A program made the translations under genes and the position numbers. The notes below the pieces were generated by a model that made no database searches, was not told the origin of the DNA, and saw only the letters and a program-made list of their open reading frames with translations. Positions 50,480-59,243 of a stretch of DNA of 64,000 nt are shown here, piece after piece; position 1 is the first letter of the stretch, and the number at the start of each line of letters is the position of its first letter. The stretch spans positions 682,001-746,000 of the forward strand of contig CAWDEC010000006.1 in assembly GCA_963801255.1 (NCBI GenBank). Direction: 5' to 3'. This stretch comes from JAICXG01 sp963801255. Its GTDB lineage: Bacteria; Verrucomicrobiota; Verrucomicrobiia; Chthoniobacterales; UBA10450.

Positions 50480-52465
50480 TCATGAACCGAGCGTCGGAAT
50501 TCCCAAGTCGCAGAGATATTGGAATGTGGAATCGTAGTAACTCGGCAAACGGGTGGGGTCGCTAGAATCTCCTGGCGGCACGAAGATAACCATCCCTTGG
50601 CGCGCTCGCGTTAGGAGGACTCGGTAAGCGTTCCGCAAATACGCGCGATTGTCAGCATTCCAGATGTTGCTCCAGCTGGTTCCGCGGAAGTCGTGATAGT
50701 CCCAACTCGAGCCGCTGTATCGAAAGTCGCCGTCCCAATTGACACAGGCCCAATCTAGTTCGAGGCCTTGCACTTGGAACTCGGTTGCCGCGTCTTCGAG
50801 GTAGTAACTCGATCGCGTGTCGTATTTGTCGTTAAGAAAATAGTGCACTGGATTGACCGATACACGAATATCAATTGCATGTGGCTTCAGGCGCATTGCT
50901 TTTGACGAAGCAACTAGGCCGTAGCGTTCGGTTCCTCGTGCATGATCGCGCAACCATCTCTTCGCCGCATTCAGGTCGCGAGTAACTGCCATTGGGTAAC
51001 GCTGAGAGAAAGCGGCGAGCGCGGTCTGCGCTTCGACATAGTCGCAGTCGAGCAACGCCTTGACGAATGCTGAAACATTCTCCGCGCGAAAGGACCGCAT
51101 CGAGACTGCAAGATGTAACGAATTGTCGAATTGCGTGCGCGGGCGTTCGCGCGCGACCTGCACCGCTCGGCCTGCCGCGTACTCGCTGTCCGTCAGTCGC
51201 TCGGATATGTACATTTCCCATTCTGGAAATCGGCGATTTACGGCGTCCAGCCATGCATCAATTCCAGCTTCGCCGGTGTTAATCTCCTGACCACCGCCGA
51301 CTAGGCACACGATCACAGCCCAATCCCTGTGTCTGTCCATATACGAAATAAGAAACTCCGGCTCGGATTGGGAGAATCCGGCTTGTCCCTTCTTTCGTTG
51401 CATGAAGCTCGCGGTCTGCTTCAGATTCCAAGCGCGCTGGGCCTCATCGAATATCACCACGTGTTCGATAGGTGGCTTGTTCTCGTCTTGATCCACTAAC
51501 CCTGCATCTCGGAAATGGTGGATGTTCTGGATGAAAGCTTTGACGCTTTCGCCAACTTTTCCTTTGCGCACCTTTTGCCCTAGTTTTTTGCGACGTTCGA
51601 ACTCGTCGCGCGTCAGAGCTTCGCGTAACACCGCTACCAAAGGGCCGTTACCCGAAAGGAAGACAGCATGAGTCGGCTCATTTTCTTCTTGCCGAGTCGC
51701 TAGGTTGAGACCAACCAAAGTCTTACCTGCACCCGGGACGCCGGTTACAAGGCAAATCCGCTTGCGCCCATTCGCTCGCGCTTCGTCTACGAGTTCTTCA
51801 ATGCGCTGTGATGTGACGTGAAGATTTTGCGCGCCAGCATCGAATCGCGCGATAGCTTCGACTGAGTGCTGCGCATAGAGCGCACGCGCGGCTTCGACGA
51901 TTGTTGGTGTGGGATGATAGGACGCACGTGCCCATTCATCGGCATTTACCGGAGCGGCACTCACGTTTCCCAGCGCGAGAACAATAGCCGTGCGAAGACT
52001 GTTAGCGTCGACAACGATTGGCCGGTAAACCTTGTCCGGGTCGGCAAACAGCTGGATCGGTCCGCACCCACTAGCTTCCGTCGCAATCAATATTGGAACA
52101 ATCGATGCGTCGTGACTCGCCTCGTGAAAGTTCTTTAAGTCAAGCCCATAGTCCCAGACCTGCTCAACTGCCGCTTGATCGAACACCCTTTCGCCGACTT
52201 TGAATTCGATCGCGAAAATCAGAGCATCGATTACGAGAACGACGTCGATGCGACGACCCATGCGCGGGATATTGAACTCGAAAAAAATTGAACCCGCTAA
52301 GCCCTGTAACTGCGAGTGCAAAAGGTCGATCTGTTTTAGCCAAGCGCTCCGTTGTGTGGGCAAAATCGCAAAGCCAGAGTTCGATGCGATTTCACCTAGG
52401 ATGTTGCTCGGAGGCGCCCCAACGAATTTTGGGATAGAATCTCCATACCAGAACCGCAGCGACAT
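50480..52465 (-). CDS. DUF2075 nuclease-helicase protein
   Basis: A 661-residue protein from ATG 52465 (MSLRFWYGDSIPKFVGAPPS); an ATG at 52579 would add 38 less conserved residues. Residues 60-100 contain a PD-(D/E)xK-like nuclease core (RRIDVVLVIDALIFAIEFKV; Asp74, Glu87, Lys89). Then comes the DUF2075 P-loop region: Walker A LVTGVPGAGKTL (about 240-251), Walker B HVVIFDEAQRAW, and later the SF1-like LTRARQGMVIFVPPG. Such nuclease-helicase fusions are often found in phage-defence islands, and no other defence gene is adjacent. The end is convergent with the decarboxylase gene. Confidence 0.8.
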   Translation of the reverse strand: MSLRFWYGDSIPKFVGAPPSNILGEIASNSGFAILPTQRSAWLKQIDLLHSQLQGLAGSIFFEFNIPRMGRRIDVVLVIDALIFAIEFKVGERVFDQAAVEQVWDYGLDLKNFHEASHDASIVPILIATEASGCGPIQLFADPDKVYRPIVVDANSLRTAIVLALGNVSAAPVNADEWARASYHPTPTIVEAARALYAQHSVEAIARFDAGAQNLHVTSQRIEELVDEARANGRKRICLVTGVPGAGKTLVGLNLATRQEENEPTHAVFLSGNGPLVAVLREALTRDEFERRKKLGQKVRKGKVGESVKAFIQNIHHFRDAGLVDQDENKPPIEHVVIFDEAQRAWNLKQTASFMQRKKGQAGFSQSEPEFLISYMDRHRDWAVIVCLVGGGQEINTGEAGIDAWLDAVNRRFPEWEMYISERLTDSEYAAGRAVQVARERPRTQFDNSLHLAVSMRSFRAENVSAFVKALLDCDYVEAQTALAAFSQRYPMAVTRDLNAAKRWLRDHARGTERYGLVASSKAMRLKPHAIDIRVSVNPVHYFLNDKYDTRSSYYLEDAATEFQVQGLELDWACVNWDGDFRYSGSSWDYHDFRGTSWSNIWNADNRAYLRNAYRVLLTRARQGMVIFVPPGDSSDPTRLPSYYDSTFQYLCDLGIPTLGS

Positions 52466-52640
52466 TGGCTTGCGAGCAGGTGAGGCAACGATCTCCACGC
52501 GGGGCAGTATGCCTATTTGGCCCGCGGTCAACAAGTAGATGCCTAACGACGCGCGACCACCGGCGCGGTCCTCACTCACGCTGTTGAGGCTGCGCGAGCT
52601 TTTCCAGCTCCGACTCCAGCGGCGAATACGGACACGTTGG

Positions 52641-54536
52641 CTAAGGAGACGCGGTACCTTGTAGAAGCTCGAGCTCGTGCCAGCGCGCGTAGAGGTGCGC
52701 GACTTTGTCGCGGGCGGTTTTCAATTGAGTTTCTAACTCGAGCATCTCGGTGCGCGGTTTCTTGTAGAAATCCGGCGCGGCGAAGATGGCTTCCAAATCT
52801 GACACTTCCTGTTCCGCGGCGAGAATATTCGCTTCCATCGATTCCCATTCGCGCTCTTCTTTCCACTTGAGCTTTCTCGGTTTTTCTTTGCTTTTCTTTG
52901 GCTCGGTGGCGACTGCGGTCGGCGCGGGAGTTGAAGCGCGAGATGGATCGGGAACGACTCGTTTTTCCAGGTAGTAATCGTAGTTCCCGACGTTGTAGGT
53001 CACGCGGCCTTCGCCTTCGAAGGCGAGAATTGAGGTGCAGACGCGGTTCAGGAAATAGCGATCGTGACTGACCACGATGACGCAGCCGCCAAAGGCGACG
53101 AGTGCTTCCTCGAGCAGGCGCAACGTTCCGAGATCGAGATCGTTCGTCGGTTCGTCGAGCATCAGGACGTTGCCGCCGCGCTTCAGGATTTTGGCGAGCA
53201 ACACCCGGCTGCGTTCGCCGCCGCTCAGCTGCGAGATCTTGGTGTTGATGCGCTCTTCGCTGAAAAGGAATCGGCGCAGATAAGCGCGCAGCGTGATGCT
53301 CTGCTCGCCGAGGGTGACGTGTTCTCCGCCGCTCCCGACTTCTTCCCAAACCGTTTTCTCGTCGTCGAGCAGGAGCCGGTTTTGATCGACGTAATTGATC
53401 TCGGTCCGCGCGCCGATCTCCACCACACCGCTGGTCGCGGGCAGTTCCTGCAGAATGACTTTGAGGAGCGAGGATTTGCCGAGCCCGTTGCGGCCGACTA
53501 CGCCGAGACGTTCACCGGCCGCGAGCTTGAGATTCACATCCTGAAAAAGGATGCGGCCCCCCAACTCCAGACTGACGTCGCGCAATTCGATGATCCGATT
53601 CGCGAGCTTCGGCGGCGTCGGGATGATTAACTCGACATCGAGCTCCGCTTCCGGTGCTTCCTGCGCGGCCAGTTCGAAATAACGTTCGACGCGATCGACC
53701 GATTTTGTCCGACGCGCCCGGGGCGCTTTTCTTACCCATTGCAATTCCCGTTTCAAGAACCGCTGACGTTTGTGTTCCTGCATTTCCTCGACGGCTTTTC
53801 GCTGCACTCGGGCGAGGAGGTAATCAGTGTAGTTGCCGTCGTAGCTGACGAACTGGCCGCGCAATAGCTCGACGATCCGCGTCGCCACGCGATCGAGAAA
53901 ATAGCGATCGTGAGTGACGAACAGACAGGTGCCGGCATAGCGCGCGAGAAAATCCTCCAGCCATTCGATCGAACCGGTATCGAGATGGTTAGTCGGTTCA
54001 TCGAGAATTAGGAAATCGGGACGGGCGAGCAGCGCACGGCAAAGCGCGACGCGACGTTTTTCTCCGCCGGAAAGCGTGCCGACGACGCGATCAGGTTCTG
54101 GCGCGTGCAGGTTCGTGATCAGCGACTTGATCCGGTGCTCCAAATTCCAGCCATCGGCCTGGACGATCTGATCGAGGAGCGTGGCGCTGAGCGGGCTGTC
54201 GCCCGGAACGCGTTCGTATTCGGCGATGAGATCGAGAATCCGCTGCGCGCCACTGAGAATGCTGGCGTGGACCGTGGCCGTATCATCGAGATCGGATAGC
54301 TGCGGCATGTAACCGGTCACGAGATCGCGCCGGCGGGTGAATTCACCGGAGTCAGGCTGCGCGACGCCCGCGGCGATGCGAAGAAAAGTCGATTTGCCCG
54401 AACCGTTGCGGCCGACCAGCCCGATGTGTTCGCCTTCGTTGAAAGCAATCGTCGCACCGTCGAGCACCACCTGAGTGCCGTACTTGACGGAAAGATTGTT
54501 CGCGCTCGCGATGACTGCGGCTGAGGTCTCTGCCAT
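52641..54536 (-). CDS. ABC-F ATPase, Uup-like
   Basis: A 631-residue soluble protein with two ABC ATPase domains. The first has GLVGRNGSGKSTFLRIAAG and TLSGGEKRRVALCRALLARP with LILDEPTNHLD; the second GVVGRNGLGKSSLLKVI, QLSGGERSRVLLAKILKRGG and LMLDEPTNDLD. The interdomain linker has many basic residues (KRQRFLKRELQWVRKAPRAR). The C-terminal 80 residues are a coiled coil (KKSKEKPRKLKWKEEREWES, then ILAAEQEVSDLEAIF), as in Uup, which acts on ribosomes and in DNA-related processes. Cytoplasmic. Confidence 0.9.
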   Translation of the reverse strand: MAETSAAVIASANNLSVKYGTQVVLDGATIAFNEGEHIGLVGRNGSGKSTFLRIAAGVAQPDSGEFTRRRDLVTGYMPQLSDLDDTATVHASILSGAQRILDLIAEYERVPGDSPLSATLLDQIVQADGWNLEHRIKSLITNLHAPEPDRVVGTLSGGEKRRVALCRALLARPDFLILDEPTNHLDTGSIEWLEDFLARYAGTCLFVTHDRYFLDRVATRIVELLRGQFVSYDGNYTDYLLARVQRKAVEEMQEHKRQRFLKRELQWVRKAPRARRTKSVDRVERYFELAAQEAPEAELDVELIIPTPPKLANRIIELRDVSLELGGRILFQDVNLKLAAGERLGVVGRNGLGKSSLLKVILQELPATSGVVEIGARTEINYVDQNRLLLDDEKTVWEEVGSGGEHVTLGEQSITLRAYLRRFLFSEERINTKISQLSGGERSRVLLAKILKRGGNVLMLDEPTNDLDLGTLRLLEEALVAFGGCVIVVSHDRYFLNRVCTSILAFEGEGRVTYNVGNYDYYLEKRVVPDPSRASTPAPTAVATEPKKSKEKPRKLKWKEEREWESMEANILAAEQEVSDLEAIFAAPDFYKKPRTEMLELETQLKTARDKVAHLYARWHELELLQGTASP

Positions 54537-54606
54537 GGGAACCGCGAAGGTCGAACGCGCAACGTCGCGCGTCCAATCGGGACGGAAAATCGTGGGCGGT
54601 TAATTC

Positions 54607-55116
54607 ATGATCGAGCAAGGCGACGTGAGTCGCGCGCCCAATGAATTGACTTCAATGGATCGCGCGAGTTACCTCGAACGAATCGTAGCGAAGTCTATGT
54701 CCGAAATCGACCTTTTGAATCTCGCCCGCTCCTGCGGACAGACCATCAGCAGCGAGTTCTCACAAGTCGTCACCATCACCTTCGCCATGGTGGTGGCGAT
54801 CTATTATTTCCTTCACCAGGCCGGCGTCCGGATGAAGGTTTTCGCCTTCACCATCTACACCATCGGTATCCTGGCTTACCTCGGCATGATGCTGATGGAA
54901 AGTAACGTCGGCACTGGCGCGGTCGAGGCGCTCAGTGCGATTCCTGTCGCGGCGCAGTCACGGCCGACAGCGCATTTTCTAGGCGTCAGAGCGAGCTGGG
55001 TCGGGATCACTGCGAGTATCCTGCTCAACCTCGTCTACTGGGTTCTCTGGCTGGGAACAGGCTACCTGCTTTTCTTCTGGAGGAAGCCGTCTGACATCGC
55101 TCCGCCGCATCGTTAG
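54607..55116 (+). CDS. Small membrane protein of unknown function
   Basis: A 169-residue protein with three or four membrane helices (about 53-70, 78-97, 132-158; e.g. VVTITFAMVVAIYYFLHQAG). An internal ATG at 54655 (MDRASYLERIVAKSMSEIDL) is an alternative start. No family assigned. It is divergent from the ABC-F gene by 70 bases. Its stop TAG is inside a TCGTTAGG site (55110-55117). Confidence 0.6.
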   Translation: MIEQGDVSRAPNELTSMDRASYLERIVAKSMSEIDLLNLARSCGQTISSEFSQVVTITFAMVVAIYYFLHQAGVRMKVFAFTIYTIGILAYLGMMLMESNVGTGAVEALSAIPVAAQSRPTAHFLGVRASWVGITASILLNLVYWVLWLGTGYLLFFWRKPSDIAPPHR

Positions 55117-55189
55117 GCGCCTTCGTCGTAGATTTATCTCAGGAGGAAACTGCTGATCAACTGCGAGAACCTAAGCGCTGCGCGAGAAA

Positions 55190-55438
55190 TCAGTCTTTGG
55201 GAGTGAAGTCGCCTTTAACGACTTTTGGAAACTTGGCAGGCTGCGTAGCCAGCTCGGACTTGTAACGGTCTAGCAACTCACTCAGAGCGGGTCGCGGACG
55301 TTGGTCGTCAAAGATCCTATCCCACTCCTTATCGCCGGCGAACTCAGGGAAAATTTGAGGAAGATGTTCGAGAAGCTTGGCGAGCTCCGACGATGGTAAG
55401 GATCGAATGGCATCTTCGATCTCCTGAGCGGTGCTCAT
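55190..55438 (-). CDS. Small acidic protein, antitoxin-like
   Basis: An 82-residue protein with an N-terminal helix of the form MSTAQEIEDAIRSLPSSELAKLLEHL, similar in style to addiction-module antitoxins that begin with a short helical dimer region, and a C-terminal tail GDFTPKD. No toxin gene adjoins it, so this is only a possible orphan antitoxin. Confidence 0.5.
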   Translation of the reverse strand: MSTAQEIEDAIRSLPSSELAKLLEHLPQIFPEFAGDKEWDRIFDDQRPRPALSELLDRYKSELATQPAKFPKVVKGDFTPKD

Positions 55439-55514
55439 GAGAGGATTGTAGCGGTTTGCTTGGACCGAGGCAACGAAGACACGACAGCCCGCGAAGTTCG
55501 CCCTGCGACTTCAA

Positions 55515-56147
55515 TCACTGCGGTGCCTGGTTGCTTTGCTGGAGCTTTGCGAGTCTTTCTTCCGCACGGGCGACGTCGGATTTACGGGCGCTTCCGAGCG
55601 CGAGCAGTTGACGTTGGCGGCGAAGATTGAGCGTCGCGGCATCGAGCTGCGCCTTGTGATAAGTTTCTTCCGCGCTTTGCGCGGCCGCGGTGGCTGCGGC
55701 GAGCGCGGCGGTTGCTGCATCAACTTCTGCCTGGGTCGCCTGTCCGGCGGCTAGACGCGTTTTCAGCGACGTTACTTGCGCTTGCACGGCGATCATTTGC
55801 GCATGCGCCAGTTCGGACTGTAGTCGAACGACGCGTAACGCTCGCTGTTCCGCCTCGACTTTCGCCAGCACGCCGATCTTGACCAGGCGCGCGGCCGAGG
55901 CGGCGCTTTTCTTCGCTCCCTCCAATTGCTGGGCGAGCTTCACGGGATCCGTCTCGGCTATTGGCGCGTCTTCCGGAGACTGGTCGGTCCCAGACTGCAG
56001 CTCGGGTGGCTGGATCAACAGCGGCGGCTCGATGTCGAAGGACTCGTCGTCGGATTTCGGCAGGTCCTGGGCGAGCAACGAGCTTAGCAGCAGACCAACG
56101 ATCGCAGCAAATGCCACCACATATTTCGTTAGGAAGCAATCGCCCAT
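55515..56147 (-). CDS. Exported Ala-rich coiled-coil protein
   Basis: A 210-residue exported protein: N-terminal hydrophobic stretch (KYVVAFAAIVGLLLSSLLAQ) followed by a Pro/Asp-rich linker and a long Ala/Gln-rich helical coil (about 75-205; e.g. LVKIGVLAKVEAEQRALRVV, TRLAAGQATQAEVDAATAAL). The pattern resembles the helical hairpin of outer-membrane efflux (TolC-like) or membrane-fusion proteins, but the barrel parts are absent. Possibly a periplasmic scaffold or a fragment of an efflux protein. A reverse CCTAACGA site lies at 56126 near its start. Confidence 0.6.
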   Translation of the reverse strand: MGDCFLTKYVVAFAAIVGLLLSSLLAQDLPKSDDESFDIEPPLLIQPPELQSGTDQSPEDAPIAETDPVKLAQQLEGAKKSAASAARLVKIGVLAKVEAEQRALRVVRLQSELAHAQMIAVQAQVTSLKTRLAAGQATQAEVDAATAALAAATAAAQSAEETYHKAQLDAATLNLRRQRQLLALGSARKSDVARAEERLAKLQQSNQAPQ

Positions 56148-56266
56148 TGGTGTCCCTCGCCGGCTGCTTGAACCTTATCTCTGACTTCTTTCCAGTCACG
56201 CGCGGGTTACGCACAGGGGGCGCCTCAGGCCGCGATAGAGACTTCCCCTGGTGCTGGACGGCCGAG

Positions 56267-57109
56267 GTGAAATGCGTCACGCTGGCAGGCGTGTTGACTC
56301 ATCGGATTCGACGGGTGTCGCCGCTGCTCGCACCGCACGTTGAACATCTGTGGCTGGCGCGAGGGCACATCCAATCCCGTTGGCGCAATATGATTCTGCC
56401 CGACGGCGCCATAGAGCTGATCTTTAATCTCGGCGATCCGCAGAAGCTTTGCGCGAGCGATGACTTGAGAAAGAGCACCGTTTTTCGCAGCAGCTGGATC
56501 TCAGGGGAACGAACGTCCCCCATTGTCATCGAGGAGACCGGCTACGTTGATTTGGTAGGGGTCCGATTGCGGGCTGGTGGCGGGTGGCCGTTTCTCGGGA
56601 TTCCGGTGCGTGAATTCACCGATCAGGTAATCGAGCTCGAATCCTTCCTCGAACGCGACATTGTGGATTTGCGGGAAAGACTCGGAGATCTATCGGATGA
56701 CGACACGCGATTCGATCTCGTCGAGAGCTGGCTGATACGCCGCGCTCGTGCGCGATTCCAACCAACACCCTCGGTAACCCGCGCCTTGAGCATGATCCGC
56801 ACAGAGCCACACGAAATGCGGGTCGGCAGCATTGCCTCAGAGATTGGAATCAGTCACAAACACTTGCTCCGCGAATTCGATCGATGCGTGGGACTAACTC
56901 CGAAGTTATTCGGGCGTCTGTGCTCCTTTCAACGAGTGATCCATTTTGTCGGACAGAAGCTGGAAGTGGATTGGGCGAGTATCGCGGCAACATGCGGTTA
57001 CTACGATCAGGCACATCTCATTCATGAGTTTCGCGCCTTCAGCGGACTAACTCCGTCGAGTTACCTTGGCAGACGCGGGCCTTTCCTGAACTACCTCGAG
57101 ATTCGTTAG
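56267..57109 (+). CDS. AraC-family transcriptional regulator
   Basis: About 280 residues from GTG 56267; further starts at 56291 (GTG) and 56294 (TTG) cannot be excluded, and the frame upstream of 56267 looks non-coding. The N-terminal ligand-like domain (ILPDGAIELIFNLGDPQKL, GGGWPFLGIPVREFTDQV) is of the DUF6597 type. The C-terminal pair of HTHs is clear: IASEIGISHKHLLREFDRCV and SIAATCGYYDQAHLIHEFRA with LTPSSYL. Ligand and targets unknown; the neighbouring exported-protein gene 57179 is a candidate target. The stop TAG is in a TCGTTAGG site (57103-57110). Confidence 0.85.
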   Translation: MKCVTLAGVLTHRIRRVSPLLAPHVEHLWLARGHIQSRWRNMILPDGAIELIFNLGDPQKLCASDDLRKSTVFRSSWISGERTSPIVIEETGYVDLVGVRLRAGGGWPFLGIPVREFTDQVIELESFLERDIVDLRERLGDLSDDDTRFDLVESWLIRRARARFQPTPSVTRALSMIRTEPHEMRVGSIASEIGISHKHLLREFDRCVGLTPKLFGRLCSFQRVIHFVGQKLEVDWASIAATCGYYDQAHLIHEFRAFSGLTPSSYLGRRGPFLNYLEIR

Positions 57110-57178
57110 GGCAGTTGGGCGCGCGGAAATGTCAATTTTTTACAATCCCCGCCTCGCCGCGACTGATACTTTATCGGC

Positions 57179-57715
57179 ATGACTCTCATTCCATTTTCCA
57201 GATTCCTTACCTTGAGTGTGTTGACCGTTATCTGTCTGACGAGCCACGCACAAACACCACCAGGTTCGTCGGCTGCCAACCTTCACCCGATAGCGTTTTT
57301 CACCGCCCATGAATGGGACGCACCACTGCCTGATGCACCCGATGGAAAGAAAAGAAAAATTCACGCGCAGTTCAATTGGACTCCAAACGGCCAGGCGATT
57401 CGCATCAGCAATCAAATGGTAATCGATGGAAAGCCGACTCCATACATTGACGGGCTTTATGCCTGGGATCCGAAGCAGCATTCGATCGTCTTTTGCTACG
57501 CTGGTGCAGACGGCAGCCTAACCAACGGCATTGTGAGATTGGAAAATGGCAAGCTTGTCCATGAATTCGAAGAGATAGACAAGGATGGAAAGACGGCGCA
57601 TTACGTCGCGCGTGTCACACCGAAGGGCGACAGCGGTTGGCAGAATGAAATCTTCGCCAAAGGCGCAAATGGCCTGACGCCAGTCGTCAAAGTACAATAC
57701 GAAATCGCGAAGTAA
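57179..57715 (+). CDS. Exported protein of unknown function
   Basis: A 178-residue exported protein. MTLIPFSRFLTLSVLTVICL with cleavage near SHAQT is a signal peptide. The mature part has WDAPLPDAPDGKKRKIHAQF, GLYAWDPKQHSIVFCYAGAD and a beta-rich ending; the style resembles DUF1579-like domains. No function assigned. It starts 69 bases after the AraC-type regulator on the same strand. Confidence 0.65.
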   Translation: MTLIPFSRFLTLSVLTVICLTSHAQTPPGSSAANLHPIAFFTAHEWDAPLPDAPDGKKRKIHAQFNWTPNGQAIRISNQMVIDGKPTPYIDGLYAWDPKQHSIVFCYAGADGSLTNGIVRLENGKLVHEFEEIDKDGKTAHYVARVTPKGDSGWQNEIFAKGANGLTPVVKVQYEIAK

Positions 57716-57937
57716 TTCCGTTAACGCCAGCAAGTCAGGGTCAAGTCTGCACGTTTGAGATTTGGTTAGGCAAACCTGACGCGGAACTAAGACTCACAAG
57801 TCAGAAGTTCGAATTCAATCAATCAGAGCTCTGGCTCGGAACGTGCGTTCCACGGCGTCAGTTGTAGTAGTCACGATTTCCGAAAGTCAGGCGTCGGTCT
57901 TTGGACAAGCGGTCGGCTTGGACTGAGAGTCGCTCCG

Positions 57938-58837
57938 ATGGAGATTCATCAGCTCCGATATTTTGTGGCCGTCGCGGAGGAGGGAAGCTTTTCGCAGGCG
58001 GCGGAACGCGAGCATGTCTCGCAGCCTTCGCTCAGCCAGCAAATCCAAAAGCTGGAAGCGGAGCTGGAGCAGCAATTGTTCGATCGTCTGCCGCGCGCGG
58101 TGGTCCTAACTGAGGCCGGGCGATGTTTTCTTGAATACGCGCGACAAATTCTAACCGGAATCGCGGACGCGCGTCGTTCTGTGGCGGCGCTCGAGCACGA
58201 GGTCGCGGGAAGACTGGCGGTTGGCGCGGTGCCTTCGATCGCGCTTTACATTTTGCCGCGGCTCATCAGTAGTTTTCAGCGTGCCTATCCGAAGGTGACG
58301 TTCGAGCTTTTTGAAGACACGACCGACAAGCTGGCGCAGCGGTTGGAAGATGGAACGCTCGACGTAGTGCTTGCGTCGTCAGGCTCCGTGACTCCGACGC
58401 TGGTCCAGCATTCGTTAGGCACGGAGGCACTCCTTCTGCTTGTCCCGGCGAAGCATCGCCTGGCGCGAAAGAGAGCGATCAAATGGAGCGATCTCGGTTC
58501 GGAAAAATTCCTGCTCCTGCATGAGCTTCATTCGCTTTCGATCACTGTGCGGCGGTTACTCGCGGCAAATCACCTCCAGCCGGAGATTGTCTTGCAAGGG
58601 GCGCAGCTGGTGACGATCGCCGCGATGGTCGCCGCCGGGCTGGGGGTCACCGTTGTGCCAGAGATGATGGTGCACACGGAATTCGTCAAGGGATGCGTGG
58701 CCGTCCCGTTTGCGCGGCCGGTGCCGACTCGCGAATTGGTTTTGATTCGCAATCCGCTGCGCTTCGAAAGCAAGGCCGCCGCAGCATTCCGTGAGGAAGC
58801 CGCGACGGCCTTCTTACCCCGGCGAGCGGCCGACTAA
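57938..58837 (+). CDS. LysR-family transcriptional regulator
   Basis: A 299-residue regulator. The N-terminal winged helix is textbook: MEIHQLRYFVAVAEEGSFSQ AAER, SQPSLSQQIQKLEAELEQQL, FDRLPRAVVLTEAG. Residues 90-290 form the periplasmic-binding-protein-like effector domain. It resembles the OxyR/CynR-like group, but the redox cysteines of OxyR are not present in the usual place, so the effector is unknown. It is preceded by a 222-base gap with no gene; no target gene is divergent to it. A reverse CCTAACGA site at 58412 gives Ser-Leu-Gly. Confidence 0.9.
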   Translation: MEIHQLRYFVAVAEEGSFSQAAEREHVSQPSLSQQIQKLEAELEQQLFDRLPRAVVLTEAGRCFLEYARQILTGIADARRSVAALEHEVAGRLAVGAVPSIALYILPRLISSFQRAYPKVTFELFEDTTDKLAQRLEDGTLDVVLASSGSVTPTLVQHSLGTEALLLLVPAKHRLARKRAIKWSDLGSEKFLLLHELHSLSITVRRLLAANHLQPEIVLQGAQLVTIAAMVAAGLGVTVVPEMMVHTEFVKGCVAVPFARPVPTRELVLIRNPLRFESKAAAAFREEAATAFLPRRAAD

Positions 58838-58879
58838 AGTCGACCGTCGAGCGCCAGGCGAAATCGATCGCTGGCGCCG

Positions 58880-59095
58880 TTACCTGCTCAAACCCATCGC
58901 GTGCACGAGGGTGAACATCGGCCAGGTGGAAAGCAGAACGATCACAGCGAAAAGAATAAACTCCGCGGCAACGCTGGGCCGCTCGCGCTGGGCGTAGCGT
59001 TCGCTCAGCAAGCGAAAAGCGCGCAGGCGCAGCGAAGTCTTCGATTCAAGCAGCTGACCGTTCTTGCCCTTGCTGCTTAAGGTTAGTGTTTGCAT
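58880..59095 (-). CDS. Small membrane protein
   Basis: A 71-residue protein with a basic N-terminal half and one C-terminal membrane helix (EFILFAVIVLLSTWPMFTLV). No family is recognised, but the membrane helix and isolated position make it plausible. A GACTAACGA site lies just upstream of its start. Confidence 0.45.
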   Translation of the reverse strand: MQTLTLSSKGKNGQLLESKTSLRLRAFRLLSERYAQRERPSVAAEFILFAVIVLLSTWPMFTLVHAMGLSR

Positions 59096-59243
59096 GCCTG
59101 ACTAACGATCAGGCACGGCTCGCCTTGAAATACTTATTACCACTGGCTGCGATAGGCATTGCCTATCTCTCGCTGGGAAGGAATTGGGAAGCCACGAAAC
59201 CAGAAAGGCGAACCAGGGAGTTCTATCCTTGGTGCTTCCCGAT

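Noticed and set aside
52576..53349. 257-codon open frame on the minus strand, rich in Arg
   Set aside because: It lies wholly in another frame of the ABC-F gene and has the Arg-rich look of a shadow frame.
55961..56266. Upstream extension of the AraC gene
   Set aside because: It is Arg-rich shadow sequence overlapping the start of the opposite-strand coiled-coil gene; the regulator domain begins later.
750..58419. The recurring word as an adapter or assembly artefact
   Set aside because: At nearly all coding sites the word keeps the reading frame and encodes residues conserved in the family. Only one site coincides with a frameshift.
750..58419. The recurring word as a Chi or KOPS-like polar signal
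   Set aside because: The sites are divided almost evenly between strands (26 and 29), without a change of bias along the window.
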